Below, in pieces: positions 55,640 through 64,000 of a DNA stretch of 64,000 nucleotides (its first letter is position 1; each line of letters begins with the position of its first letter). This DNA is from Clostridia bacterium (GTDB lineage Bacteria; Bacillota_A; Clostridia; Oscillospirales; Acutalibacteraceae): NCBI GenBank assembly GCA_017435305.1, contig JAFSFH010000013.1:1-64000 (forward strand), given 5' to 3'. The translations under genes and the position numbers were made by a program. The notes under the pieces were generated by a model. That model saw nothing but the letters and a program-made list of their open reading frames with translations. It had not been told where the DNA came from and ran no database searches.

Positions 55640-55668
55640 AGTATATCAAAAATTGGTTAAAATTGCAA
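55640..55668 (-). promoter_or_regulatory. Promoter of giant gene 2
   Basis: Minus strand TTGCAA (55663-55668) and TATACT (55640-55645), spacer 17 bases, 45 bases upstream of the start codon. Confidence 0.7.
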
Positions 55669-55729
55669 TAGGGACATATATTGATGAATGATATTTTTAT
55701 ACCAATATGTAGAATTCTAATATAAAAAA

Positions 55730-55763
55730 GCCCCCTACATCGGGATTTTCCGATGTAGGGGGC
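55730..55763 (-). terminator. Terminator of giant gene 3
   Basis: Arms GCCCCCTACATCGG (55730-55743) and CCGATGTAGGGGGC (55750-55763). On the minus strand a six-base T-run follows. It separates giant genes 3 and 2. Confidence 0.87.
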
Positions 55764-55793
55764 AGAGATTATGTCCTGTAAAGCCTGTTTGCT

Positions 55794-58700
55794 TTACTCC
55801 TCATATTGGCGATCGTCGTCGGCGGTGACGATGCGGGAGGACTCGTAAACGGTCTCGTTGGGCTCAAAGGTATCCTGCAGCACCGTGTTCTTGACACCCT
55901 TGGATTTCAGGTTGTGAATGCCGTCCTCGTCCCAACGGGAGATGATGACCGAGCCGTCTGCCTGGATGCGGTAGGTGGTCACGGTCAGAGCCACGTCGGC
56001 ACCGTAGCCGTTGTCGGCGTTGTAGCCCACGTAACCCACGTTCATATAGGTGAAGTTGAGGGTTACGGTATCCCAGTTGTACTTGAAGTTCTCACCGTAC
56101 TCGGGCACCATCATGGTGTCACCCTTCTTCAGGTACACAGAGCCGCCGCCCAGGAAGTCATCGTAGCCGCCGGAGTGGTTGTGACCGAACAGGAACAGAA
56201 CGTTCAGGCCGTTGGCACCGGCCTCGTTGAGTACGTCCACCATAGGCCGTGCGGTCTTACCGCTGTTGCTGGTCTCGGTGCGCATACTATAGTGCAGCGG
56301 CACGTGGCACAGCACGAAGATGGGCTTGTTGCCCCAGGTGGGATCGGCCAGCTTCTCATCGAAATAGGTCTGCATGGCAGCGGCGGTTGCCTCGCCGCCA
56401 TTACCGAACTGATCGTAGTCCTCTTCGTTGATGACGAAGACGCCGTACTTACCGCCGGCGGGGTCATTGTTGCCGGTGGGGGACAGACCGGGCAGGTCGG
56501 GCGCATCGTGGTTACCCTCGGTGTAGATCTTGTTGCCGCTGACGTAGGGATCGATGGCCTGATCCAGTGCCTCAATACCGGTCAGAGCCACGTCGTAGCC
56601 CATCTGGGCGGAATAGTCGCCCACGGCGAACATACCATCAAACATACCGTACTTTTCAGCGATGCCGCCGTCCAGGATTTTTTTCACCTGGGTGGCACCC
56701 TTTTCGTCGGTAGAGGCCTGGAAGTCGGACAGACCCAGGATGATGGTTTCGGACAGGTCGGACACCTCGTAGGGGGTGTAGACGGCACGGGCTGCCGCCT
56801 GCTTGATGTCGGCCTGATAATCCACGACGGATTCGGGCCAATAGGTCACCAGATCCAGGCTCTCACCGGTGAGAGCACGGTACCAGGTCAGGGAGGAGGT
56901 GTAATCGCCGTAGGTGTCCTTCAGATGATAGCCGTCGGCGGTCAGGGTGTCGCCTAGACCGGAGGTGCGCAGATTCTGGATGGCGGTACCGGAGGGGATC
57001 ACGCCGTCGATGCCGCTCACGGTCAGCACGCTGTCCTGCACGGTGTCCACGATGGCGTTGTACATGGTCATCTGATCGTTACCGTAATAGGCAAAGCCGG
57101 TGTGAGTGGAATCCTGCTGGTACGCCCAGGTCATGTGCCACATAACCTTCGCATCCGCGTTGGTCTTGTTCTGGTTGATCCAGTTGACGATGTTCTGCAG
57201 GTTGCCGTAGGTGTTGGGGTTACCGGAATCGGGGGAGGCCTGCTGGATGGTGATGACATCCCAGTTCTCGTCGGTCAGAGCGGACAGGGCGGTGGCGTTC
57301 TCGGTGTAGACCCACTCGCCGTTGTCGTCATTCTTCTGATACTGATAGGCAGCCAGACCGCCGCTCAAGTTGTTCCAGTGGGTATCCAGGCTGCAGCCGC
57401 CGATGTACAGGTTGCCCAGGATCACCTGGTCGTAGTCGGCGCTCTTGAGCAGGTCGTACAGATGGTTCTTCATGGCGTCCACCGAGAAGCTGTTACCGAT
57501 GGCCAGCACCTTCAGACTGCGGCGGATGCTGGACACGTGGCTATAGCTGTCGCTCTCGATATCGCCGTATATGGTCACCTCTTCGCCGTCCAGCTCGTAG
57601 GTGTAGTAGGGGCGGGCATAGATAGTGGTGTCTACGCCGTTGTCGGGGATGTTAATAATACGTACCGCATAGCTGGTGGAGATGTCATCTAGCTCCATCA
57701 GATACTGAGCAGGCACGTCGATGACCTTCTTGCCGTTGACGTCAGCCAGGGTGAAGTCACCCTCGCCGATGGTGGCGTCGTTGGTCACCACGGCACCGAA
57801 GGATTTCAGGTTACCGATCTCGTCGCTGTACTTGTACAGGTTCAGAGTACCGGTGTTAGCCACGTATTCGTTGGTGTTCCGAATCTCAATACCGTTGGCG
57901 TCCAGAGTGAATTTAAAGGCCAGACCGCGGGTCTCCTCCTCGGTATCGCGGACGCTGGTGCCGCCGTTGGTGATCAGGGGATTGCGATCGATCTCATCGC
58001 CGGACAGATTCTCCACCTTAATGTCGTCTACGTAGCATTCGTCGTGGGTGCCGACACCGGCGGTGGTGGTGGCCAGACCGGAGCCGCTGAAGGTGATCTG
58101 CAGGCTGGTGGCATAGCCGGATTCAAAGGTGGCCTCGAAATACTTCCAGCCGGTGACGTATTTAAAGCTCAGATAGTCGGATACCAGCTTATTGTCGCCG
58201 TCCTTGACGTTAAAGTTGACGCCGTTCTCCCAGCCGCGATACCAGAAGCTGATCTTATAGGTCTTGCCGGCTTCTACAGCGATGGTCTGGTTCAGCAGAC
58301 CGCCCCAGTTGGCGTCGCCGTAGATGTGGGCGCCGTAGTTGCCGCTATAGGCGGCGGAGGCGGACAGTGCCGTCTGCTGATAGCTGCTCCACTTTACCAG
58401 AGAGCCGGCCTCAAAATCGCCGTTGTATACGTAGCCGTCAAAGGAGGGATCCTTCAGCTCTACCACGCGGATGTCGTCCACGTAGATGTCCTCGGCGACG
58501 CCGTTGCCGCCGCCGGAGAAGTTCAGCAGGGTAGAGGTGGAGGTGGCGGTGAACTCGAATTCCTTATAGGTCCACTCGGTTTTGTTAAACCAGGCATAGG
58601 CCAGCTTGGCCTTGTCTGCATCGGTCTCGGTGGTATCCACGATCTTGATGTTGGTGCCGTTGGAGTTGGCTTTGATCCACATAGACAGCAGATAGATCTT

Positions 58701-60434
58701 GCCTGCCTCGGTGGTAAAGGTCTGGTTACCCATACCGCCGTAGGAGCCGTCGCCCAGCAGATTTAGGCCGTATTTGCCGGAATAGGCGGCATCACGGGAG
58801 ATAGCGGTGCTCTGGTGAACCTCCCAGTGGGTGGTCTCGCCGCACTCGAAGTCGCCGTTGTACAGCCAGCCGTCGAAGGAGGGCTGTTTCTGCTCGTACA
58901 CCTGCACGTTATCAATGAGGATGGTGCCGGGGTTACCGCCGCTGACCTCGGTGGAGAATTTCAGCTGCAGGGTCTGGCAGTCGCTGTTCGCCTGGATAAC
59001 GTACTCGTGCTCCACCCAGCCGGCGGAGGCGGCCTTGTTCATCCAGTTCTGGCCGCTGACCTTGGTGTGGCTGCCGTTGACGTACAGGTTGAAAGCGGCG
59101 GTGTCGTCGCTGATACGCTTGGACCACCATCGGATGGTGTAGATGTTGCCGGGGGTGGCGGTGATCACGTTGGACAGAGCCGCCTCAGCATATTGCACGG
59201 TGATACCGGAGATCTGCAGAGCCTTGTTGCCATCCTTCGCATCGGTCACGATGGAGTGGGTGCAGTTCTTGATGGTCCAGTTGGCCTCGTCGTCCTCGAA
59301 GCTGCCGTTGAGCACCAGGTTGGCGTTGTCGTCCTCTTCGGATTCCACAACCTTGGTGACCGAGATGTTGTCGATGTAATAGATACCGGTATCCCAGCCG
59401 GTTTGCCAGCCCAGATACAGCTTGGTGTTGCTGCCGGAGTTAAATTTGACGCTGACCGTCTGCCACTGGGTGGTGGAGGGGGTGGAGGTCTCCACGATCA
59501 CCTGGGTGGAGAACCAGCTGTTGATACCGACGATGGTCTTTATGGGACGACCGGCGGTGGCAGACAGAATGTCAAAGGTGAAAATGTAGTCGGTGTCCCG
59601 CTCTACGGTAAAGCCGGCACCGTCAGAGGTAAAGTTATAATACACAGAGGTGAACTTGTACACGCTGTTACCGGCTTCGGGATTAGCGACCGGCAGGTCA
59701 GCCGCATTCACCACCTCGGCGGTACCGTCGCCGCTAGAGCCGGTGCTGGCGGTCCATCCGCCAATGCCGTTTTCAAAGTCGTAGGTATACACAGCCTCGC
59801 CCTGCTCCTCGCCGCCCTCGGCGACAGGTGCGCCGGTGATGGTCAGGTTATCCACCAGAATGTGTCCCTGGTCGGCGGTGAAGGTGCTGTTGGAGCTGGC
59901 GCCGGCAAAGCCCAGGCGGACGGTGGTGGCGCTACCGCTGTTAAAGGTGTAGGTCACCTGGGTCCAGGAGCCCTTGTGATAGTCGGTAGACACCTCGGTG
60001 GCGGCAGAGTCAATATAGGTGCCGCCGCTGCCCACCACGTTACCTTTACTGCTGGTGTTATAGGCACCAAAGGTGTAGTTGACCACAGTGCCCTGAGAAC
60101 TGCTGGTGCGCAGAGAGCGATACCAGAAGCTCACCGTATAGGTGTAGTCGGGCTCCACCGCCACGTCCTGATACAGGACGAATCGCTGGTTACGCCAGGC
60201 CAGGATAGCGGACTGAGAGCCGCTGTGGGCATCATCGGCGTAAACGTAGGACTGTTTGGTGGAATCGTAGGCGCTCCAGTTGGTGGGCAGAGCGCCTGCG
60301 GTACCGGTTTCAAAGTCCGCGTTGGCGATGGCGGCATCCGCTGCAGAGACGGCAATGGCACCCAAGGGCAGAAGGGTGCACAGCATCGCCAGAGTCAGCA
60401 ACAGCGCGCCGATCTTACGAAAAGTGACTTGCAT
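55794..60434 (-). CDS. Giant secreted CBM/SGNH-esterase/phosphoesterase protein
   Basis: A 1546-residue paralogue of the 51132 protein. A signal peptide (1-31) is followed by five CBM4/9-like modules (about 33-190, 195-370, 372-520, 522-665 and 667-812). The shared unknown domain (about 815-968) has GAVVTNDATIG, VRIINIPDNG and YARPYYTYELDG. The DUF4886-like esterase domain (about 973-1190) has LAIGNSFSVDA near residue 978 and DGYHLKD near 1166. The calcineurin-like phosphoesterase (about 1215-1520) has SDFQ, GDY, GNHD near 1306, CHVPLHY and GHNHSGGYDD near 1417. The ATG at 60434 follows AGGAGGT and begins the signal peptide; the in-frame ATG at 60476 was rejected. The first two modules differ in type from those of the 51132 protein, so binding specificity may differ while the catalytic part is conserved. 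Confidence 0.85.
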   Translation of the reverse strand: MQVTFRKIGALLLTLAMLCTLLPLGAIAVSAADAAIANADFETGTAGALPTNWSAYDSTKQSYVYADDAHSGSQSAILAWRNQRFVLYQDVAVEPDYTYTVSFWYRSLRTSSSQGTVVNYTFGAYNTSSKGNVVGSGGTYIDSAATEVSTDYHKGSWTQVTYTFNSGSATTVRLGFAGASSNSTFTADQGHILVDNLTITGAPVAEGGEEQGEAVYTYDFENGIGGWTASTGSSGDGTAEVVNAADLPVANPEAGNSVYKFTSVYYNFTSDGAGFTVERDTDYIFTFDILSATAGRPIKTIVGINSWFSTQVIVETSTPSTTQWQTVSVKFNSGSNTKLYLGWQTGWDTGIYYIDNISVTKVVESEEDDNANLVLNGSFEDDEANWTIKNCTHSIVTDAKDGNKALQISGITVQYAEAALSNVITATPGNIYTIRWWSKRISDDTAAFNLYVNGSHTKVSGQNWMNKAASAGWVEHEYVIQANSDCQTLQLKFSTEVSGGNPGTILIDNVQVYEQKQPSFDGWLYNGDFECGETTHWEVHQSTAISRDAAYSGKYGLNLLGDGSYGGMGNQTFTTEAGKIYLLSMWIKANSNGTNIKIVDTTETDADKAKLAYAWFNKTEWTYKEFEFTATSTSTLLNFSGGGNGVAEDIYVDDIRVVELKDPSFDGYVYNGDFEAGSLVKWSSYQQTALSASAAYSGNYGAHIYGDANWGGLLNQTIAVEAGKTYKISFWYRGWENGVNFNVKDGDNKLVSDYLSFKYVTGWKYFEATFESGYATSLQITFSGSGLATTTAGVGTHDECYVDDIKVENLSGDEIDRNPLITNGGTSVRDTEEETRGLAFKFTLDANGIEIRNTNEYVANTGTLNLYKYSDEIGNLKSFGAVVTNDATIGEGDFTLADVNGKKVIDVPAQYLMELDDISTSYAVRIINIPDNGVDTTIYARPYYTYELDGEEVTIYGDIESDSYSHVSSIRRSLKVLAIGNSFSVDAMKNHLYDLLKSADYDQVILGNLYIGGCSLDTHWNNLSGGLAAYQYQKNDDNGEWVYTENATALSALTDENWDVITIQQASPDSGNPNTYGNLQNIVNWINQNKTNADAKVMWHMTWAYQQDSTHTGFAYYGNDQMTMYNAIVDTVQDSVLTVSGIDGVIPSGTAIQNLRTSGLGDTLTADGYHLKDTYGDYTSSLTWYRALTGESLDLVTYWPESVVDYQADIKQAAARAVYTPYEVSDLSETIILGLSDFQASTDEKGATQVKKILDGGIAEKYGMFDGMFAVGDYSAQMGYDVALTGIEALDQAIDPYVSGNKIYTEGNHDAPDLPGLSPTGNNDPAGGKYGVFVINEEDYDQFGNGGEATAAAMQTYFDEKLADPTWGNKPIFVLCHVPLHYSMRTETSNSGKTARPMVDVLNEAGANGLNVLFLFGHNHSGGYDDFLGGGSVYLKKGDTMMVPEYGENFKYNWDTVTLNFTYMNVGYVGYNADNGYGADVALTVTTYRIQADGSVIISRWDEDGIHNLKSKGVKNTVLQDTFEPNETVYESSRIVTADDDRQYEE

Positions 60435-60474
60435 AAAAAAGTACCTCCTAACGGATATATTTACGGATAATATC

Positions 60475-60480
60475 ATTATA
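60475..60480 (-). promoter_or_regulatory. -10 element of giant gene 3
   Basis: Minus strand TATAAT, 41 bases upstream of the start codon. The matching -35 position (60498-60503) reads TAGAAA, which is poor, so the promoter probably needs an activator. Confidence 0.5.
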
Positions 60481-60512
60481 GTACATTTATTCTAATATTT
60501 CTACTTGTATAA

Positions 60513-60528
60513 TGACACGTACGTGTCA
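60513..60528. promoter_or_regulatory. 16-bp perfect palindrome, operator candidate
   Basis: TGACACGTACGTGTCA, perfect over 16 bases. Its centre lies about 52 bases upstream of the predicted transcription start of giant gene 3, a usual place for an activator site next to a weak -35. Confidence 0.55.
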
Positions 60529-60574
60529 ATATAGTACGGTTTCCAACGGCTTGAATATGCCTGGACATAAAGAA

Positions 60575-60613
60575 AAGTCCCCCTGCAACGGATGTTCCGT
60601 TGCAGGGGGACTT
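60575..60613 (-). terminator. Terminator of giant gene 4
   Basis: Arms of 17 bp (60575-60591 with 60597-60613) carrying TCCCCCTGCAACGG. It is similar in build to the terminators of giant genes 1-3, though its minus-strand T-run (CTTTTCTTT) is imperfect. Confidence 0.78.
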
Positions 60614-60647
60614 GTTAGGTTTTACCGTTTATCAACGATGATGGAGA

Positions 60648-63600
60648 TTAGGCCAGAACGGTCCAATCGTCCAGAGCGGCGTTGACAGCGTCGGCGATGG
60701 CAGAGAACTGATCCTCGGTCATATCCGCAGAGCGCTCGGTGATGGTGTGGGCGTCCACACCGGAGAAGTAGCAGGCCCAGGTCAGAGAGCCCAGGAAATC
60801 ACCGTACATCTCGTTCAGGTGATAACCGTCGGAACCACCCTGAGAGGCATCGGGCATATTGAAGATATCGCCCAGGCGCTCACGGGCGTTCTGCACAGCA
60901 GAGCCCACGGGGATGATGCCGGTGATGTCTTCGTTGGGCACGATGTACTGCTGGGTGGCGGCGATGATGTTGTTGTACATGGTCATCTGATCCCAGTTGT
61001 GATAGGTGTAGGACCACAGGTCGCAACCCTCACTGTAAGCCCAGATCTCATGCCACTTCACGTCCACGTTGACGTTCAGAGCGTTCTCCTGGATCCAGTC
61101 GATGATGCCGGGGATGTAGGAGTACTCGCTGTTCTGACCGCCCACGTAGTCGGGAGAGGCCTGCAGGGTTACGTAGTCCCAATCCTCGTCACGCAGCACG
61201 TCGATGGCATAGGGGCTGGACTTGGTTACCCAAGAGCCGGTCTCGTTCTTGCCATAGCGCTCGTGGCCGTTGGTGTTGGTGGAGATGTACTCCCAGTGAC
61301 GGCTCAGAGAGCAGCCGGGGTAGTACAGATAGCCGATGGTGATGTCCTCATAGCCGGCCTGCTCCAGCATCTGATACAGGTAGGTACCCATAACGTCAAC
61401 GGAGAAGGAGTGACCGATGGACAGAACCTTGATGGACTTAGTGGTGTCGTAGCTGGCGCACTTGGTCACCTTATAGGGGTTGGCAATGGCGCCGTTGACA
61501 GCGGTGTTGATGTCCTCACGGCAGCCGGCCACAGCGCTGGGCTGATAGGCCAGATCGGACACGTCGTCGCCGGACAGGTAGGCATACCAGGTCAGGGCGG
61601 CGATGTAGTCGCCGTAGTTGGCGCTCAGGTGATAACCGTCACCCTCGCACAGCTGGGCGGCCTCGATGTTGGAGGAGGTACGCATATTCTGGATAGAGGT
61701 ACCGGCAGGGATGACACCGTCGATCAGACCGTTGGTCAGCACCTTGCTGTTGACGTTATCCAGAATGGAGGTGTACATCTTCATCTGGTCGTTGCTGTAG
61801 TTGGCATAGCCGCTGTTCTGGTTGACCTCGTCATAAGCCCAGGTCATGTGCCACAGGATCTTGGCGTTGGGGTTGGTCTTATTGTCATCGATCCAGTTCA
61901 GGCAGTTGTCCAGGTTGCCCATGGAGTTGGTCAGACCGGACTTGGGAGAAGCCTGCTGGATGGTGATGTAATCCCACTCCTCCTCAGCAATCGCGGTGGA
62001 GAGCTTGTAGAGGTTCTTGGTGGTCCAGGCACCGTTTGCGGAGGTGCTGGTCTTGTAGAAGTCGTAGGCGGAGTTGTTGTTGCGCATGTTGCTCCAGTGA
62101 GTATCCAGGTCGCAACCGCCGATGTACATATTACCCAGCACGATCTCCTCATAGCCGGCAGACTCCAGCACCTGATACAGGTGGTTGTTCATAGCGTCCA
62201 TAGAGAAGCTGTTGCCGATGGCCAGGATCTTGATGGAGGCCTTGGGGTTGGCAGCGTGGTTGTAGTTCTCGGACTTGGTGCTGCCGTAAACAACTACTTC
62301 GTTGCCGTCCTCGTCCTCATAGACGTAGTAGGGACGGGCAAAGATGTTGGTGTTCAGACCCTGCTCGGGGATGTTCAGGATACGCACAGCAAAGGCGAAG
62401 GCATCCGCCTCAACCTCGCACAGATACTTGGCGGGGACGTCGATGGTCTTCTTGCCATCCACAGAGGCCAGGGTCATATCGCCCTTGCCGACGGTCATGT
62501 TGTTGGTCATAACCGCGCCGGCCTTGACCAGGGTATACAGATCGTCGCGATCCTTATACAGCTTGATATCGGCAGACTTGGACACGTACTCGTTGGTGTC
62601 CAGGATTTCAGCGCCGATACCGGCAATCTGGAAGCGGAAAGCCAGACCCTTGCTGGACTCAGAAGCATCCTTGATGCTGGTCTGACCGCCGGTGATGATG
62701 TTGTTGGGGACGGGATCCTCGCCGCCCACCTTCTCGATGGAGATGTTGTCGAACCACAGCTCGTCGGTGGTACCGATACCGGAACCGACCAGCTTGAAGG
62801 TGGCGGAGGTGTTTTCACCGGAGTTGAAGGTGCCCTCGACCAGCTGCCAGTCGGTGCTGACGGAGGTGGCATAGTACCGGTAGTACAGGTTCTTGGCCTT
62901 GCCGTCGCCGCCGTTTGCCTCGCTGTTGGCCTCGGTGGCGATGTCGTCGCTGATCTGGATGTTCAGACCGTTGGACACAGCCTTGACAGCATAACGGATG
63001 ATGTAATCGCGGTTGGGCTGCAGAGAGAAGGTCTGGGTCAGCAGACCGCCCCAGCCGCCGTTGCCCTTGGCGATCAGACCGTAGTCGCCCTCATACTTGG
63101 CAGAGGGATCCACCACGACGGTAGCCTGATGGGTGCCCCAGCCGGTGGCGTTACCGGTCTCGAAGTCACCGTTGATGATGTAGCCGTCGTTGGAGGGATC
63201 TTTCAGCTCCTTGATCTGCACGTCGTCGATGTAGAAATCGGGAACGGTGTCACTAGTCAGACCGGAGAAGTTCAGACGGATCAAAGACTCGTCGGTTGCC
63301 AGGAACTCGTGCTTGACCTGGGTCCACTGGCCGGCGTTGGTCTTCCAGGTGCCGCCGTAAGTGGTGCCGGAGGTCTGACCCTTGATGGAATAGTTGAAGC
63401 CGACGTTGATGTAGTACCAGAAGGACAGCTCGTAGGTCTTGCCGTTGGTTACGGGGATGTCCTGATAGGCGATGCCGTTCCAGCCGTTGCCCTTGGCGTG
63501 CAGACCGTAGCTGCCGGTGTGGGCAGCGGCGGCGGTAACGGTGGTGCCGTTGTAGACGGTCCAGCCGGTGGTGTCACCGGTCTCAAAGTCGCCGTTCTCG

Positions 63601-64000
63601 ATGGGGGGCTTCTTATAGCACACCACGTCATCGATCAGGATGGAGCTGGCGTTGCCCGCCACCTCGGTGGAGAACTTCAGCTGGATCGCATCGCCGGAGG
63701 GCTTAATGGTCCAGGTGTGCTCCACCCAGCCGGTGGCAGCGCTCATCCAGTTCCGACCGGAGACAGAGGTGTATTCGCCGACAATGTACAGATTGAACAC
63801 GTCGGAACCGCTCAGGTGCTTAGACCACCACTTAATGACGTAGGACTCGCCGGGAACCACGGTGATGGCCTTGGACAGAGCCGCAGAGCCCCACTGGCCG
63901 GGAGCGGTCAGCTTCAGGGCGTTGGAGCCGCCGTGAACGTCGTCGGTGACGATCTCTTTGGTGCCGCTGTTGCTGGTCCAGTTGGTCAGGCCAGCCTCAA
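60648..64000 (-). CDS. Giant secreted CBM protein with two esterase domains (5' end beyond window)
   Basis: The reading frame is open to the window edge, so the start and signal peptide are missing; at least 1116 residues are visible. Order: the end of a CBM4/9-like module, two more such modules (NGDFETGDTTGWTVYNG near 63600 and NGDFETGNATGWGTHQ near 63170), then the shared unknown domain (62690-62250; GAVMTNNMTVG, VRILNIPEQG, YARPYYVYED). Two DUF4886-like SGNH domains follow in tandem: the first (62240-61540) with LAIGNSFSMDA and DGYHLSA, the second (61440-60740) with LSIGHSFSVDV and DGYHLNE. Both keep the Ser and Asp/His. The phosphoesterase domain of its paralogues is absent; the second esterase takes its place. 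The stop is followed by a terminator, so the gene is complete at this end. Confidence 0.83.
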   Translation of the reverse strand, partial: EAGLTNWTSNSGTKEIVTDDVHGGSNALKLTAPGQWGSAALSKAITVVPGESYVIKWWSKHLSGSDVFNLYIVGEYTSVSGRNWMSAATGWVEHTWTIKPSGDAIQLKFSTEVAGNASSILIDDVVCYKKPPIENGDFETGDTTGWTVYNGTTVTAAAAHTGSYGLHAKGNGWNGIAYQDIPVTNGKTYELSFWYYINVGFNYSIKGQTSGTTYGGTWKTNAGQWTQVKHEFLATDESLIRLNFSGLTSDTVPDFYIDDVQIKELKDPSNDGYIINGDFETGNATGWGTHQATVVVDPSAKYEGDYGLIAKGNGGWGGLLTQTFSLQPNRDYIIRYAVKAVSNGLNIQISDDIATEANSEANGGDGKAKNLYYRYYATSVSTDWQLVEGTFNSGENTSATFKLVGSGIGTTDELWFDNISIEKVGGEDPVPNNIITGGQTSIKDASESSKGLAFRFQIAGIGAEILDTNEYVSKSADIKLYKDRDDLYTLVKAGAVMTNNMTVGKGDMTLASVDGKKTIDVPAKYLCEVEADAFAFAVRILNIPEQGLNTNIFARPYYVYEDEDGNEVVVYGSTKSENYNHAANPKASIKILAIGNSFSMDAMNNHLYQVLESAGYEEIVLGNMYIGGCDLDTHWSNMRNNNSAYDFYKTSTSANGAWTTKNLYKLSTAIAEEEWDYITIQQASPKSGLTNSMGNLDNCLNWIDDNKTNPNAKILWHMTWAYDEVNQNSGYANYSNDQMKMYTSILDNVNSKVLTNGLIDGVIPAGTSIQNMRTSSNIEAAQLCEGDGYHLSANYGDYIAALTWYAYLSGDDVSDLAYQPSAVAGCREDINTAVNGAIANPYKVTKCASYDTTKSIKVLSIGHSFSVDVMGTYLYQMLEQAGYEDITIGYLYYPGCSLSRHWEYISTNTNGHERYGKNETGSWVTKSSPYAIDVLRDEDWDYVTLQASPDYVGGQNSEYSYIPGIIDWIQENALNVNVDVKWHEIWAYSEGCDLWSYTYHNWDQMTMYNNIIAATQQYIVPNEDITGIIPVGSAVQNARERLGDIFNMPDASQGGSDGYHLNEMYGDFLGSLTWACYFSGVDAHTITERSADMTEDQFSAIADAVNAALDDWTVLA

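Overview
The window looks like chromosomal DNA of a gut-type Clostridia, most plausibly Oscillospiraceae/Ruminococcaceae. It has fairly high GC, GGAGG-type ribosome sites, consensus sigma-A promoters with 17-base spacers, and Firmicutes-type families (AraC regulators, LytTR+DUF3021, DUF5696/YIP1 sugar-transport operons, GH130). No phage, transposase or CRISPR array is visible. The species call is inference from gene content; there is no marker gene such as rRNA.

Layout. 1-2520: a palindrome array, a MATE exporter, tRNA-Met and tRNA-Trp, and a tandem repeat that copies part of the tRNA-Trp tail. 2521-13763: a lipoprotein, a FAD dehydrogenase with a ChbR-like AraC regulator, the first glycanase/CBM gene pair (6010-10516), another lipoprotein, a LytTR/DUF3021 pair and a histidine phosphatase. 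14142-29381: one long operon of GH2 beta-galactosidase, a giant solute-binding protein, two permeases, a YIP1/NHL membrane protein, a DUF5696 lipoprotein, two more permeases and a GH130 phosphorylase. 29626-44242: a second histidine phosphatase, the second glycanase/CBM pair (30681-34544), an Lgt-like membrane protein, an orphan solute-binding lipoprotein and the third glycanase/CBM pair (37439-44242). 44359-64000: two AraC regulators and four giant secreted modular proteins (the last cut by the window end).

How it fits together (inference). Secreted or lipid-anchored clan GH-A-like enzymes with CBM4/9-like binding modules attack an extracellular glycan. ABC importers, whose ATPase is not in the window, take up oligosaccharides. 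GH2 and GH130 then split them in the cytoplasm, GH130 by phosphorolysis of beta-mannosides. The giant proteins add SGNH-type esterase (DUF4886-like) and calcineurin-like phosphoesterase domains behind arrays of binding modules, suggesting removal of acyl and phosphate groups from a decorated glycan. Three AraC-type regulators sit beside these blocks.

The most unusual content is (a) a two-gene glycanase/CBM cassette present three times, (b) an unrecognised C-terminal domain of about 140 residues shared by six proteins, and (c) the family of four giant binding-module/esterase/phosphoesterase proteins, one of which has a collapsed esterase domain.
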